A stretch of DNA of 59,390 bases from Pseudomonadota bacterium (lineage in GTDB: Bacteria; Pseudomonadota; Gammaproteobacteria; Burkholderiales; Burkholderiaceae_C), in assembly GCA_029780695.1 (NCBI GenBank), contig JAKOYD010000085.1, positions 1 to 59,390 of the forward strand, read 5' to 3'. The translations under genes were made by a program, and so were the position numbers. Under the pieces are notes generated by a model that was given only the letters and a program-made list of their open reading frames with translations, had not been told where the DNA came from and searched no databases. Shown one piece after another: positions 8,383 through 17,091 of this stretch. The stretch's first letter is position 1. Each line of letters begins with the position of its first letter.

Positions 8383-9447
8383 ATGTCCGTTGCCGCCGAA
8401 CTCGAACGCGCCCTGCGCTATCCCCTGGCCGACCAACTGCCGCCGCGCGGGGGCGCCATCACGCTGGCCCCGGGCGTGAAATGGCTGCGCATGGCACTGC
8501 CGTTCGCGCTGGACCACATCAACCTCTGGCTGCTGCGCGACCACATCGACGGTCGCGAGGGCTGGACGGTCATCGACACCTGCATCGACCACCCTGAGGC
8601 ACGCGCCGCGTGGGAAGACGTGTTTGCCACCGCGCTGGAAGGCCTGCCGATTCTGCGCGTTTTGGTCACCCACATGCACCCGGACCACGTGGGCCTGGCG
8701 CACTGGCTGTGCGAGCGCTGGTCCGCCCCGCTGTGGATGAGCGGCACCGACTACATGGCCGCGCGTTACGCCTGCCAGGTCGTCAACAGCTTTGGCGGCG
8801 ACCGGCTGGCGGACTACTTTTTCAGCCACGGCATGACGGATGCTGGCGATCTGGACCAGATCCGCCACCGCAAAAGTTATTACCGCAACCTGGTCCCCGC
8901 CATGCCGCCCAGCTACGCGCGGCTGCGCGACGGGCAGACGCTGACCATCGGCGGCCAGGCCTGGCGCTGCATCGCCGGCCATGGCCACGCGCCCGAACAC
9001 ATGGCGCTGTATTGCGAGGCGGCAGGCATCCTCATCAGCGGCGACATGGTGCTGCCGCGCATCTCGACCAACGTGAGCGTGTACGAAATGGAACCCGAGG
9101 CCGACGCGCTGACCCTGTTCCTCGATTCCATCGACCGCTTTCTGCCGCTGCCCGCCGACACACTGGCGCTGCCTTCGCACGGCAAGCCCTTCACCGGCCT
9201 GCACACGCGCATCCAGCAGTTGCACGACCACCACCGCGACCGCCTGGCCGAGGTGATGGAGGCGGCGCAAGCAAGGCCCGTCAGCGCCTACGACGTGCTG
9301 CCCGTGCTGTTCAAGCGCCCGCTCGATTTGCACCAGACCACCTTCGCGCTGGGCGAGGCGGTGGCCCATCTGCACCGACTGTGGTTTGCCGGCCGGCTGC
9401 GCCGCGCGCGCGATGCGCAGGGCATCTGGCGCTTTGCGGTCGCCTGA
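8383..9447 (+). CDS. MBL-fold metallo-hydrolase
   Basis: A 354-residue metallo-beta-lactamase-fold protein. The metal site THMHPDH is at residues 96-102, with later ligands in GHGHAPEH, a metal-bridging Asp in SGDMVLP and a His in LPSHGKP. The C-terminal roughly 90 residues form an all-helical/winged-helix add-on, as in LACTB2-like and RNase Z-unlike hydrolases. It is divergent from the LiuR-like gene, with a shared operator between them. Possible roles are hydrolysis of a thioester or lactone formed during acyl-CoA catabolism; the true substrate is unknown. Confidence 0.85.
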   Translation: MSVAAELERALRYPLADQLPPRGGAITLAPGVKWLRMALPFALDHINLWLLRDHIDGREGWTVIDTCIDHPEARAAWEDVFATALEGLPILRVLVTHMHPDHVGLAHWLCERWSAPLWMSGTDYMAARYACQVVNSFGGDRLADYFFSHGMTDAGDLDQIRHRKSYYRNLVPAMPPSYARLRDGQTLTIGGQAWRCIAGHGHAPEHMALYCEAAGILISGDMVLPRISTNVSVYEMEPEADALTLFLDSIDRFLPLPADTLALPSHGKPFTGLHTRIQQLHDHHRDRLAEVMEAAQARPVSAYDVLPVLFKRPLDLHQTTFALGEAVAHLHRLWFAGRLRRARDAQGIWRFAVA

Positions 9448-9455
9448 TTTCAAGA

Positions 9456-9508
9456 CAAATCCGGCGCTGGCGCTTGCAGTACAAGCACATACAGCTATCA
9501 AAATTATA
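9456..9508. repeat. palindromic repeat, family A
   Basis: GGCGCTGGCGCTTG, a short centre, ACAAGCAC, then ACAGCTATCAAAATTATAG, lying in the gap between the MBL gene and the SDR gene. Same order of elements and orientation as the copies at 5952 and 18820. Confidence 0.7.
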
Positions 9509-9524
9509 GAAGGAGAGTTTTCCG

Positions 9525-10301
9525 ATGATCGACTTGCAGCCGCTGTTCTCCCTTCAAGGCCGCAGCGCCCTCATCACCGGCGGCTCGCGCGGCATCGGCC
9601 GCATGATCGCCGAGGGCTTTCTGCGCGCCGGCGCGCGCGTCTACATCTCGGCGCGCAAGGCCGACGCCTGCGACGCCACGGCGCGCGAGCTGTCGGCCAT
9701 CGGCCCCTGCGTATCGCTGCCGGCCGACGTGTCGACGCTGGAAGGAATGCAGCAACTGGTGGCCGCGTACCAGCAGCATGAAAAGTCGCTCGACATCCTG
9801 GTCAACAACGCCGGTGCGGCCTGGGGCGCGGCGTACGACGAGTTCCCCGAAAGCGGCTGGGACAAGGTAGTTGACCTGAACATGAAGACGCCCTTCTTCC
9901 TGACGCAGGCGCTGACGCCCCTGCTCAAGGCCGCCGCCACCGACCACCTGGCCAAGGTGATCAACATCGCGTCGATCGACGGTGTGTCGAACAACCCGCA
10001 GGAAACCTATTCGTACCAGGCCAGCAAGGCCGGCCTGATTCACCTAACGCGCCGCATGGCGCTCAAGCTGGCGCCCGAGCGTATCGGCGTCAGCGCCATC
10101 GCGCCCGGCGCCTTTGCCTCGACCATGAACAAGGACGCGCGCGACCACGCCGACGAAGTGGCGCAGCGCATTCCGGCCGGCCGCATCGGCACGCCCGAGG
10201 ACATGGCCGGCGCAGCCATCTACCTGGCGTCGCGCGCGGGCGACTACGTGACGGGCGCGACGCTGGTGGTGGACGGCGGCGTGACCTGGGCGCGGGGGTG
10301 A
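9525..10301 (+). CDS. SDR family oxidoreductase (FabG-like fold)
   Basis: A 258-residue classical SDR: TGGSRGIG near residue 18, NNAG in the middle, a catalytic Ser in NIASIDG, YQASK (Tyr/Lys pair) and the C-terminal DYVTGATLVVDGG. It starts at 9525 after a strong AGAAGGAG ribosome site. It may be co-transcribed with the MBL hydrolase 77 bases upstream, although a family A repeat lies between them. The fold and cofactor class are certain; the substrate is not. Confidence 0.9.
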   Translation: MIDLQPLFSLQGRSALITGGSRGIGRMIAEGFLRAGARVYISARKADACDATARELSAIGPCVSLPADVSTLEGMQQLVAAYQQHEKSLDILVNNAGAAWGAAYDEFPESGWDKVVDLNMKTPFFLTQALTPLLKAAATDHLAKVINIASIDGVSNNPQETYSYQASKAGLIHLTRRMALKLAPERIGVSAIAPGAFASTMNKDARDHADEVAQRIPAGRIGTPEDMAGAAIYLASRAGDYVTGATLVVDGGVTWARG

Positions 10302-10351
10302 ACGCACCCACTTTTACATATCGGCGGTCGAATGTTTAGAAGCCCCTCGCA

Positions 10352-10374
10352 CTGAGCCATTCGACATGGCTCAG
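10352..10374. terminator. hairpin between convergent genes
   Basis: Perfect 9-bp stem CTGAGCCAT / ATGGCTCAG with loop TCGAC, followed by AGCGAACGG. It lies between the converging SDR and DUF2855 genes, so it may act as a two-way terminator, but no T-run follows. The loop and flank resemble the common CTGAG...TCGA small repeat also seen near 49424. Confidence 0.45.
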
Positions 10375-10409
10375 AGCGAACGGGTTCTGACCACACGCGC
10401 CAAGCGCCC

Positions 10410-11504
10410 TCAATCGCCCGCCAGGCTCACCATCTGCCCCACGCGCGGGTCCATGCGCCCGCCCAGAACCTGCGCGTAGGCGGCCTGCGCGGCGGCCGTG
10501 CCTTGGGCATGGGCCGGCTGCACCCAGCCGTGGTTTTGGGCCGCGTCCAGAAAGCCCTTCCACGCGCCGACCATGCGCTCGGCCAGCACAGCGCGGCCCC
10601 ATTCGGTCGACCGCTTCTTGCTCTGCGCCGGGGCAAAGAACAGCGTGGCGCGCGGGCCGGGCAAGTCCTTGGCGCCGCCCAGTTCGGTGACGTGCGCGCC
10701 GCCCACCGAGCAGCTGTAGCGCAGCGCCTGGAAGTGTTCGTGCACGCGCCGGCGCAGCGCGGCGTTGCCGGCAAAGTCGATGTAGACGCAGGGCGTCGCC
10801 GGGTCCAGCGATGCCAGCGCGTCATACGTCAGCACGCGGTGGTAGCTGCCGAGCGACTGGCAGAACGGCGCGTTGGCCGGCGAGGTGAGACCGATCACCT
10901 CGATGCCCGCGCGCTGCGACAGGCACCATGCCGTGGCAAACGCCGTCTTGCTGGACGCGCTGGACAGCAGCAGCGTGCGTGCGCCAAAAAAGTCGTTGTC
11001 GGCCATGAAGTCGTCGATCAGCCACGACGTGGCGAACAGCGGGCGCAGCAGCGCCTGCAGGTCTTCGGTGTCGGCGCGGTAAAACGGGTCGGCGCCGGTG
11101 CGCTCGTACTGGTTGTAGACGGCGGGCAGCGGCGCGCGGTGCGGGGCGCCATCGGTCCAGCCGGCGGGCGTGACGCGCGTGGGCGTGAGCACCGCATGGC
11201 TGGCCATGGGCCAGTAGCCGTACAGGCGCTCGCCCACCGGCACGTCGGCACAGCCCGATTCCACAACCGTGCCGAAGCCCCACACCGGCACCGTGCCCCA
11301 GTCCGCACCGTCGCCCTGCACGGGGTAGAAGTCCCAGTAGTGCATGGCGTCGCCAAAGGCGGCGTAGGTGATGTTGTTGGCCGTGAGCGCAAAGCGGTCG
11401 ACCCGCACACGCACCTGGCCGGGTGCCAGCGGCGCGTCGGGCAGTTCGCGCACGCGCGTGGTGGCCAGCTGGTTTTTATGGACGAGCAGTTCGGTGGTGG
11501 GCAT
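10410..11504 (-). CDS. DUF2855 family protein
   Basis: A 364-residue protein of the DUF2855 family. It has a GroES-like N-terminus of the medium-chain reductase type (VRVRVDRFALTANNITYAAFGD) and a nucleotide-binding-like middle part (TLLLSSASSKTAFATAWCLS), but no zinc-binding cysteine pattern. Function is not known to me; a quinone reductase/enoyl reductase relative is the best structural guess. It stands alone on the minus strand, converging with the SDR gene. Confidence 0.8.
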   Translation of the reverse strand: MPTTELLVHKNQLATTRVRELPDAPLAPGQVRVRVDRFALTANNITYAAFGDAMHYWDFYPVQGDGADWGTVPVWGFGTVVESGCADVPVGERLYGYWPMASHAVLTPTRVTPAGWTDGAPHRAPLPAVYNQYERTGADPFYRADTEDLQALLRPLFATSWLIDDFMADNDFFGARTLLLSSASSKTAFATAWCLSQRAGIEVIGLTSPANAPFCQSLGSYHRVLTYDALASLDPATPCVYIDFAGNAALRRRVHEHFQALRYSCSVGGAHVTELGGAKDLPGPRATLFFAPAQSKKRSTEWGRAVLAERMVGAWKGFLDAAQNHGWVQPAHAQGTAAAQAAYAQVLGGRMDPRVGQMVSLAGD

Positions 11505-11616
11505 GGCAGGCAGGTTGGATGCGCGCGAGGCAGGACTGCGGGGGATTCTGATCGAAGGTCGCGCACGAGCCTGTCACCTTGGAACCAGCCAAGAGGGCCG
11601 TCGCACCGCCACGCAT

Positions 11617-11730
11617 CGTCATTCCCGCAAAGAGCCTGCCCTCGCGAAGGCGGGGGCGGGAAGCCAAGGGCGCTCACGAGAAGGGCGGCTGACCACGGAC
11701 GCATGGACGCCCGCCTTCGCGGGAATGACG
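11617..11730. repeat. 114-bp inverted-repeat element (MITE-like)
   Basis: Bounded by the perfect 12-bp inverted ends CGTCATTCCCGC (11617-11628) and GCGGGAATGACG (11719-11730), with inner copies of CTTCGCG/CGCGAAGGCGGG. This CATTCCCGCGAAGGCGGG type of repeat is common between genes in many proteobacteria. The rest of the 265-bp gap (11505-11769) shows no gene. Confidence 0.65.
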
Positions 11731-11769
11731 ACCCAAATGGCACGCACGCAGCGCCGCCGTCGCGCCGTC

Positions 11770-12696
11770 TCACCAGCGCGGCACCGCCTCGTCGCGCAAC
11801 TGGCCGCGCCGCTCGGCGTAGTCGGGCAGCACGCTTTCCACGTGCTGCCAGAAGCGCGGGCTGTGGTTCATCTCGCGCAGGTGGGCCAGCTCGTGCACCA
11901 CCACATAATCGATCACCGATTCACGAAAGTGGATCAGCCGCCAATTCAGGCGGATCGAGCCATCGGCGCTGGCGCTGCCCCAGCGCGTGCCGGCGGATGA
12001 CAGGCTCATGCGCTGCCAGCTCACCCCCAGCTGCGGCGCAAAGTTGTCCAGCCGCGCGGTGAACACGCGGCGCGCCTGGCGCATCAGCCAGGCCTGCGTG
12101 GTGTCGCGCCACTGCTCGGGCGTGGCGGTGTGCGGCAGGCCGACGTGCAGTGCCAGCCGCGGCGCGTCGGGCGCGTCGGCATCGGATTCGACCAGCACCG
12201 CGCCGCCGCGGCCGTGGCGCTGGCGCGGGTCCAGCACCAGGGTCACCGACTGCCCCAGAAAGGGCAGCGTGGCGCCGGCCTTCCACTCGATGCGGTTGGA
12301 CTCGATGCGCGCATGCCGGTCACGGGCCTCGCCCAGCTTGGCCACGATCCACCGCTCTTTCTCGCGCAGCGCGGCTTCGACTTCGTGCACCGGCGTCCAG
12401 CGTGGCGCACGCACGCTCAAGCCCTCGGCACCGACCGTAAAACCGATGGTGCGCCGCTGGCCGCGCCGAAACTCGTAGTGCACCCGCGCATGCGCGAAGT
12501 GGATGGCGCGGTTGGCGCGCGGGTGGGCAAAATGGGCTGGCGCGAGCGCATCGTCGAGCGTGATGGCGGACTCGTTCGCTACAATTTTCAGAGCTGTTTG
12601 CGCTGATCCCGCAAGCGCTGGAGGCGTTTTTTCTTCAGAGGGACGGGCTGCCGGCGCGACGCCGAACAGGTCCAGCACCAGCTGCCGCATGGCCAT
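11770..12696 (-). CDS. YgjP-like (DUF45) zinc metallopeptidase
   Basis: A 308-residue protein with the C-terminal DUF45/YgjP domain: the zinc site VVHELAHLREMNHSPRFW gives HExxH plus a third His, and GTRWGSASADGSIRLNWRL is the family signature. The first 85 residues are a poorly conserved extension. Residues about 22-40 (around ALAGSAQTALKIVAN) are encoded by an in-frame copy of the family A repeat (12578-12632). It ends a run plsC-ygjP on the minus strand, an order often seen near glyQS in Burkholderiales. Substrate unknown. Confidence 0.85.
   Translation of the reverse strand: MAMRQLVLDLFGVAPAARPSEEKTPPALAGSAQTALKIVANESAITLDDALAPAHFAHPRANRAIHFAHARVHYEFRRGQRRTIGFTVGAEGLSVRAPRWTPVHEVEAALREKERWIVAKLGEARDRHARIESNRIEWKAGATLPFLGQSVTLVLDPRQRHGRGGAVLVESDADAPDAPRLALHVGLPHTATPEQWRDTTQAWLMRQARRVFTARLDNFAPQLGVSWQRMSLSSAGTRWGSASADGSIRLNWRLIHFRESVIDYVVVHELAHLREMNHSPRFWQHVESVLPDYAERRGQLRDEAVPRW
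12578..12632. repeat. family A repeat inside a coding region
   Basis: GCTACAATTTTC...GAGCTGTTTGCGCTG...GCAAGCGCTGGAGGCGTTTTTTC matches the intergenic copy at 33022-33077 along its whole length. It lies in frame within the poorly conserved N-terminus of the YgjP-like protein. Confidence 0.7.
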
Positions 12697-12704
12697 GCGC
12701 GGCC

Positions 12705-13481
12705 TCAGTCCTCGCCGGGCTTCAGGCGCGACAGCCGCGCCTGGCCGGTGGGGTAGGCCTCGGGGTCCAGGCGCAGCATCTCGGCCTCGATCCAGGCTTC
12801 GACTTCGCGCATCAGTTCATCCGGCTTGCGGCCCACGCTGGGGATGGCGGGGCCGATGGAGATGTCGACGATGCCCGGCTGCTTGACGAACGCCTTGCGC
12901 GGCCAGCATTTGGCGCTGGTGACGGCGATGGGGATCACCGGCGCGCCGCATTCGATGGCCAGCCGCGTGCCGCCCGAGCGGTACTTGCCCTTTTCGCCGC
13001 GCGGGATGCGCGTGCCTTCGGGGAACATGATGATCCACACGCCCTCGGCCAGCAGGCGCCGGCCCTGGCTGACGACCTTGGCGAAGGCCTCGCTGCGCTT
13101 GCTGCGGTCGATGTGGATCATGTCGAGCCGCGCCATGGCCCAGCCGAAGAACGGGATGTAGAGCAGCTCGCGCTTGAAGACGTAGGCCAGCGGGTGCGGC
13201 ATGAGCGCGGGCATGCTGAACGTTTCCCACGTGGACTGGTGCTTGACCAGCAGCACGGCCGGCGCCTTCTCGCCGACGGGCAGGTTTTCCATGCCGGTGA
13301 CCCGGTTGCGGATGCCCAGGATCCAGCCGCCCGCCCACACCGCGCAGCGCAGCCAGCCGGCGCACATCCAGTACAGCCGCGTGCTGCTGACGAACGGCGA
13401 GGCGATCAGCACCGCCAGCGCCCACGGCACGACGGTGACGGCCATCCACAGCAAGTGCAGCACCGAGCGAATCAGGTTCAT
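12705..13481 (-). CDS. plsC: 1-acyl-sn-glycerol-3-phosphate acyltransferase
   Basis: A 258-residue membrane-associated acyltransferase that adds the second acyl chain to lysophosphatidic acid. Visible are the N-terminal hydrophobic helix (residues about 8-30), the catalytic HQSTWE block (an H-x4-acidic motif; this branch has Glu), and the glycerol-phosphate binding FPEGTR. The start MNLIRSVLHLLW at 13481 puts the hydrophobic helix at the N-terminus; 13 more codons are open upstream. It is next to gmhB, and the gap holds a partial family A repeat. Confidence 0.93.
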   Translation of the reverse strand: MNLIRSVLHLLWMAVTVVPWALAVLIASPFVSSTRLYWMCAGWLRCAVWAGGWILGIRNRVTGMENLPVGEKAPAVLLVKHQSTWETFSMPALMPHPLAYVFKRELLYIPFFGWAMARLDMIHIDRSKRSEAFAKVVSQGRRLLAEGVWIIMFPEGTRIPRGEKGKYRSGGTRLAIECGAPVIPIAVTSAKCWPRKAFVKQPGIVDISIGPAIPSVGRKPDELMREVEAWIEAEMLRLDPEAYPTGQARLSRLKPGED

Positions 13482-13510
13482 GGTGGTTTCGGCTTCGAGC
13501 GCCTGCGGGG

Positions 13511-13542
13511 CAAGCGTCAACAGCTACATATTCTATAGCTTC
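13511..13542. repeat. partial family A repeat
   Basis: AAGCGTCAACAGCTACATATTCTATAGCTT lies between plsC and gmhB. It keeps the AGCTA/TAGCT part of the repeat but lacks the CCAGCGC arm. Confidence 0.45.
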
Positions 13543-13552
13543 AGGCGGGTGG

Positions 13553-14161
13553 TCAAGGCGCGGCTGGCAGCGCCGCGTCGGGTTCGGCGCGGCCGCCGGC
13601 CGGCTGCGCGGCGGCCTCGGCGTCGGCGATGAAGGCGGTGGCAAAGGCGGCCAGATCGTCGTGCACGCGCGTGCCGGGCGGGTAGTCGGGCGGCAGCGCG
13701 CCGAGCGGTGGCGCGCCCTTGCCGGTGCGCACCAGGTGCGGGATGCAGCCGGCGGCGGCCGCGGCCTGCGCGTCGCGCACGCTGTCGCCCACGGCATGCA
13801 CCTGGCGCAGATCGACCTTGTAGCGCTCGCCAATCTGCTGGAACAGGCCGGGCAGCGGCTTGCGGCAGGTGCAGCCGTCGTCGGGTGTGTGGGGGCAGTA
13901 GAAGATCGCCTCGACCCGCCCGCCGACCGCCGCCAGTTGCTTGTTCATGCGCGCGTGGATGGCGTTGAGCGTGGCCGTGTCGAACAGCCCGCGCCCCAGC
14001 CCCGGCAGGTTGGCCGCGATCACCACGTGGTAGCCCGCGTGGTTGAGCCGGGCAATGGCGTCCAGCGCGCCGGGCAGCGCCTCCCACTCGTCGGGCGACT
14101 GGATGTAGCCTTCGCGCTCGACGCAGAGTGTGCCGTCGCGGTCGACGATGACGAGTTTCAT
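13553..14161 (-). CDS. gmhB: D-glycero-beta-D-manno-heptose-1,7-bisphosphate 7-phosphatase
   Basis: A 202-residue HAD-IIIA phosphatase. Nucleophile Asp7 and acid/base Asp9 are in VDRDGTL. The zinc-binding loop CPHTPDDGCTCRKP is typical of GmhB, and GDSVRDAQAA supplies the metal-binding Asp. It dephosphorylates heptose bisphosphate on the way to ADP-heptose for the LPS inner core. The last 20-30 residues are an Ala/Pro-rich tail. It stands between plsC and glyS as in related genomes. Confidence 0.92.
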   Translation of the reverse strand: MKLVIVDRDGTLCVEREGYIQSPDEWEALPGALDAIARLNHAGYHVVIAANLPGLGRGLFDTATLNAIHARMNKQLAAVGGRVEAIFYCPHTPDDGCTCRKPLPGLFQQIGERYKVDLRQVHAVGDSVRDAQAAAAAGCIPHLVRTGKGAPPLGALPPDYPPGTRVHDDLAAFATAFIADAEAAAQPAGGRAEPDAALPAAP

Positions 14162-14168
14162 GCGGACA

Positions 14169-14816
14169 TTATCGGCCTGGCGCCGGGCCGGGCGCGGCGT
14201 CGGCGCGCGGCGCGGCCGGCGCGTCAGAGCCGGTCACCACCTCGCCCCACAGGCGCCCGCGCGCGCGTTGCAGCGTCAGCACGTGGCCGCGCGGCAGCGC
14301 CCGCGCGTCGGCGCCTTCGAGCAGCACGCGGCGTGGCGTGTCGTCGCCCTGCAGTTGCAGCAGCGCCAGCGCGCCGCCCGGGCCGCGCTCGCTGCTGGGC
14401 TGGGGGCGCGCCTCCAGCACGCGCGCGCTGACCGGCGGCAGCGGCGTGCGCAGCGCGCCGTTGGCATGGCGCAGCAGCAGGCCCACGGCCAGCCCGGCCC
14501 ACAGGCCGATCCACAGCGCGCGCGCCCACGGCCTGACGCGCGCCCAGCCCAGGCGCCGGACCAGCCACCGCGCCAGCAAGGCGCCGCCAACGACCACCCC
14601 CAGCGCGGCCAGCACCGGCCAGCTGGCCTGCCAGATCAGCGCCTGGACGGCCGCATCGGCATCGGCCGCGCCTGCGCCGCCCACGCGCGCCGCCACCAGC
14701 GGCTGCGCGGACGGCCAGCGCTCGGCCAGCGCGGTCAGCATGACGTGCAGCGCCGTCACGATGAACGGCGGCGCGAACAGCAGCCAGGCGCTGCGGGTGG
14801 TGGCGTTGGCGCTCAT
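14169..14816 (-). CDS. hypothetical membrane protein
   Basis: A 215-residue protein I do not recognise. It has three hydrophobic stretches (about residues 10-28, 65-82 and 95-115 from MSANATTRSAWLLFAPP) followed by a soluble C-terminal domain (GGALALLQLQGDDTPRRVLLEGADARALPRGHVLTLQRARGRLWGEVVTG) that looks like a small beta-rich module. Start 14816 was chosen because residues upstream of it are low-complexity. It lies 7 bases before gmhB on the same strand and after glyS, so it is probably part of the same operon. Confidence 0.7.
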   Translation of the reverse strand: MSANATTRSAWLLFAPPFIVTALHVMLTALAERWPSAQPLVAARVGGAGAADADAAVQALIWQASWPVLAALGVVVGGALLARWLVRRLGWARVRPWARALWIGLWAGLAVGLLLRHANGALRTPLPPVSARVLEARPQPSSERGPGGALALLQLQGDDTPRRVLLEGADARALPRGHVLTLQRARGRLWGEVVTGSDAPAAPRADAAPGPAPGR

Positions 14817-14869
14817 GTTCTTGGGGCCATGGCGCCGCCGCGCGCCACCCACGGCCGCGCCGCAGGCCA

Positions 14870-14958
14870 TTCCCGCGGCCGCCGTGGAACGGGCTTGGCC
14901 CGGCCACGGGCGGCGTCCCCCGGGGGGGGAGCCGCGCAGCGGCTCAGGGGGGGCGTCA
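14870..14958 (-). repeat. gene-end repeat, family S (copy 2)
   Basis: Starts with the glyS stop: TGACGCCCCCCCTGAGCCGC, then a hairpin of GC-rich arms, CCCCCC...GGGGGAC, and GGGCCAAGCCCGTTCC. Much of the 139-bp gap between glyS and the membrane protein is this element. Confidence 0.65.
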
Positions 14959-17091
14959 TGCAGCGAGCCGCGACAGGTCGGCCACGCGGTTCATCGCCTG
15001 GTGCAGCGTCTTCAGCAGGCCCAGGCGGTTGAGCCGCACGTCGGTCTGCTCGGCGTTGACCATGACGTCGTCGAAGAAGGCGTCGACCGGCGCGCGCAGG
15101 GCGCTCAGCGTCTGCAGCGACGCGGTGTAGTCACCGGCGTCGAACTGCGCGTTGGCGCCGGGCACGGTCTGCTGCATGGCGTCGTACAGCGCGCGCTCGG
15201 CGCCGTCGGTCAGCAGGGCGGGGTTGACGTGGGCGTCCACCGCGCCTTCGGCCTCGGCCTTTTTCAGGATGTTGCCGATGCGCTTGTTGGCCGCCGCCAG
15301 CGCGGGCGCTTCGGGCAGCTGGGCAAAGGCGCGCACGGCGTCGAGCGCCTTGGGCATTTCGCCCCACATCGGGCGCGCGGCGATCACGGCGTCGGCTTCC
15401 TGCGCGCTGTAGCCCTGGTCGCGCAGGTACGTGGCCACGCGCTCGTGGATGAAGGTCAGCAACTGTTCGTTGCTCTTGGCCGCATCGGGCAGCAGCGCGC
15501 CAAAACGCTGCGCCGCCGAGCCCAGCAGTTCGGTCAGGTTCAGCGGCAGCTTCTTTTCGACCAGCATGCGGATCACGCCCAGCGCGTGGCGACGCAGCGC
15601 AAACGGGTCCTTGTCGCCCGTCGGCAGGTTGCCGATGCCGAACATGCCGACCAGCGTTTCCAGCTTGTCGGCCAGCGCCACCACGGTGCCGACTTGCCCA
15701 CGCGGCAACTCGTCGCCGGCAAAGCGCGGCTTGTAGTGGTCTTCGATGGCGAAGGCGATGTCTTCGGTCAGGCCGTCGTGGCGCGCGTAGTACCCGCCCA
15801 TTACGCCTTGCAGTTCAGGAAATTCGCCCACCATGTCGGTCAGCAGGTCGGCCTTGGCCAGTGCCGCCGCCTGGTCGGCCTTGTCGGCCAGCAGGGCGTC
15901 TTTCAGCTGATCGCCAATGGCGCGCGCGATGGCGCGCACGCGCTCGGTGCGCTCGCCTTGCGTGCCCAGCTTGTTGTGATAGACCACCTTGGCCAGTTGC
16001 GGCACGCGCGATTCGAGCGTCTTCTTGCGGTCCTGGTCGAAGAAGAACTTGGCGTCGGCCAGGCGCGGGCGCACCACGCGCTCGTTGCCTTCGATAACCG
16101 CGCTGGCGTCCTTGGGGCTGATGTTGCTGACGATGAGGAACTGGTGGGTCAGCTTGCCGGCAGCGTCGAGCAGCGGAAAGTACTTCTGGTTGGCCTTCAT
16201 GGTGAGGATCAGGCACTCTTGCGGCACGGCCAGAAACTCGGGCTCGAACTGGCACACCATCACGTTGGGCCGTTCGACCAGGGCCGTCACTTCATCCAGC
16301 AGCGCTTCATCTTCGATAGCGCACAGCCCTTGTCCAGCCTGCGCAGCCGCTGATTCAAGCTGCGAAACGATGGCGGCGCGCCGCTCGTCGAAGCTGGCGA
16401 TGACGGCGCCTTTGTCGCGCAGCGTGTCGGCGTAGCGGTCGGCGTCGACGATGGCGATGGGATCGGCCACGGCCTCGAAGCGGTGGCCGTGCGTGGCGCG
16501 GCCGGCCTGCAGGCCCAGCGCCGTCACCGGCACCACGTTGCTGCCGTGCAGCGCCACCAGCCCGTGCGCCGGGCGCACGAACTGCACGCTGTCCCAGCCG
16601 GGCAGCGGCGTGCCTTCCTGCAGCTGGTAGGTCATGACCTTGGGGATGGGCAGCTTGCCGATTGCCTCGTTCAAAGCCTTTTGCAGGCCGGTGTCCAGCG
16701 TCGCGCCGGTGATCAGCGTGTCGAGAAACAGCGCCTCGGCCTTGCCGTCCATGGCGCGTTGAAGCTGCGGCACCACCGACGGGTCGGCCCCCACGGCCTG
16801 CAGCTTCTTCAGCAGCGCGGGCGTGGGCTGGCCGGCGGCGTCCAGCGCCACGCTCACGGGCATCAGCTTTTGCTGTACCGACTTGTCGGCCGCCTTGGCC
16901 GCCACCCGCGTGATGTGCGCGGCCAGCCGGCGCGGGCTGGCGTAGGGCGCGACGACCGAATCGGCGGCCGTCAGGCCCTGGGCCTTGAGCTGCTCGAACA
17001 GCGTGCCGGCAAAGGCCTCGCCCAGCTTTTTCAGCGCCTTGGGGGGGAGTTCTTCGACGAAGAGTTCGACAAGGAGGTTGGGGGTGGTCAT
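14956..17091 (-). CDS. glyS: glycyl-tRNA synthetase beta subunit
   Basis: A 711-residue GlyS, normal length. It starts MTTPNLLVELFVEELPPKALKKL, the conserved N-terminus of the family, and ends in the DALR anticodon-binding-like region. With GlyQ it forms the alpha2beta2 enzyme that charges tRNA-Gly. Unusually, its ATG (17091-17089) overlaps the stop of a PIN-domain toxin gene as ATGA, so its translation is coupled to a toxin-antitoxin pair that separates it from glyQ. The stop codon is the first triplet of a family S repeat. Confidence 0.97.
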   Translation of the reverse strand: MTTPNLLVELFVEELPPKALKKLGEAFAGTLFEQLKAQGLTAADSVVAPYASPRRLAAHITRVAAKAADKSVQQKLMPVSVALDAAGQPTPALLKKLQAVGADPSVVPQLQRAMDGKAEALFLDTLITGATLDTGLQKALNEAIGKLPIPKVMTYQLQEGTPLPGWDSVQFVRPAHGLVALHGSNVVPVTALGLQAGRATHGHRFEAVADPIAIVDADRYADTLRDKGAVIASFDERRAAIVSQLESAAAQAGQGLCAIEDEALLDEVTALVERPNVMVCQFEPEFLAVPQECLILTMKANQKYFPLLDAAGKLTHQFLIVSNISPKDASAVIEGNERVVRPRLADAKFFFDQDRKKTLESRVPQLAKVVYHNKLGTQGERTERVRAIARAIGDQLKDALLADKADQAAALAKADLLTDMVGEFPELQGVMGGYYARHDGLTEDIAFAIEDHYKPRFAGDELPRGQVGTVVALADKLETLVGMFGIGNLPTGDKDPFALRRHALGVIRMLVEKKLPLNLTELLGSAAQRFGALLPDAAKSNEQLLTFIHERVATYLRDQGYSAQEADAVIAARPMWGEMPKALDAVRAFAQLPEAPALAAANKRIGNILKKAEAEGAVDAHVNPALLTDGAERALYDAMQQTVPGANAQFDAGDYTASLQTLSALRAPVDAFFDDVMVNAEQTDVRLNRLGLLKTLHQAMNRVADLSRLAA

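Noticed and set aside
11617..11730. Possible insertion sequence
   Set aside because: Only 114 bases with no transposase frame; best described as a repeat or MITE-like element.
14338..16353. Long plus-strand open frame opposite glyS
   Set aside because: Antisense to glyS, with no domain features and a composition typical of complementary frames in high-GC DNA.
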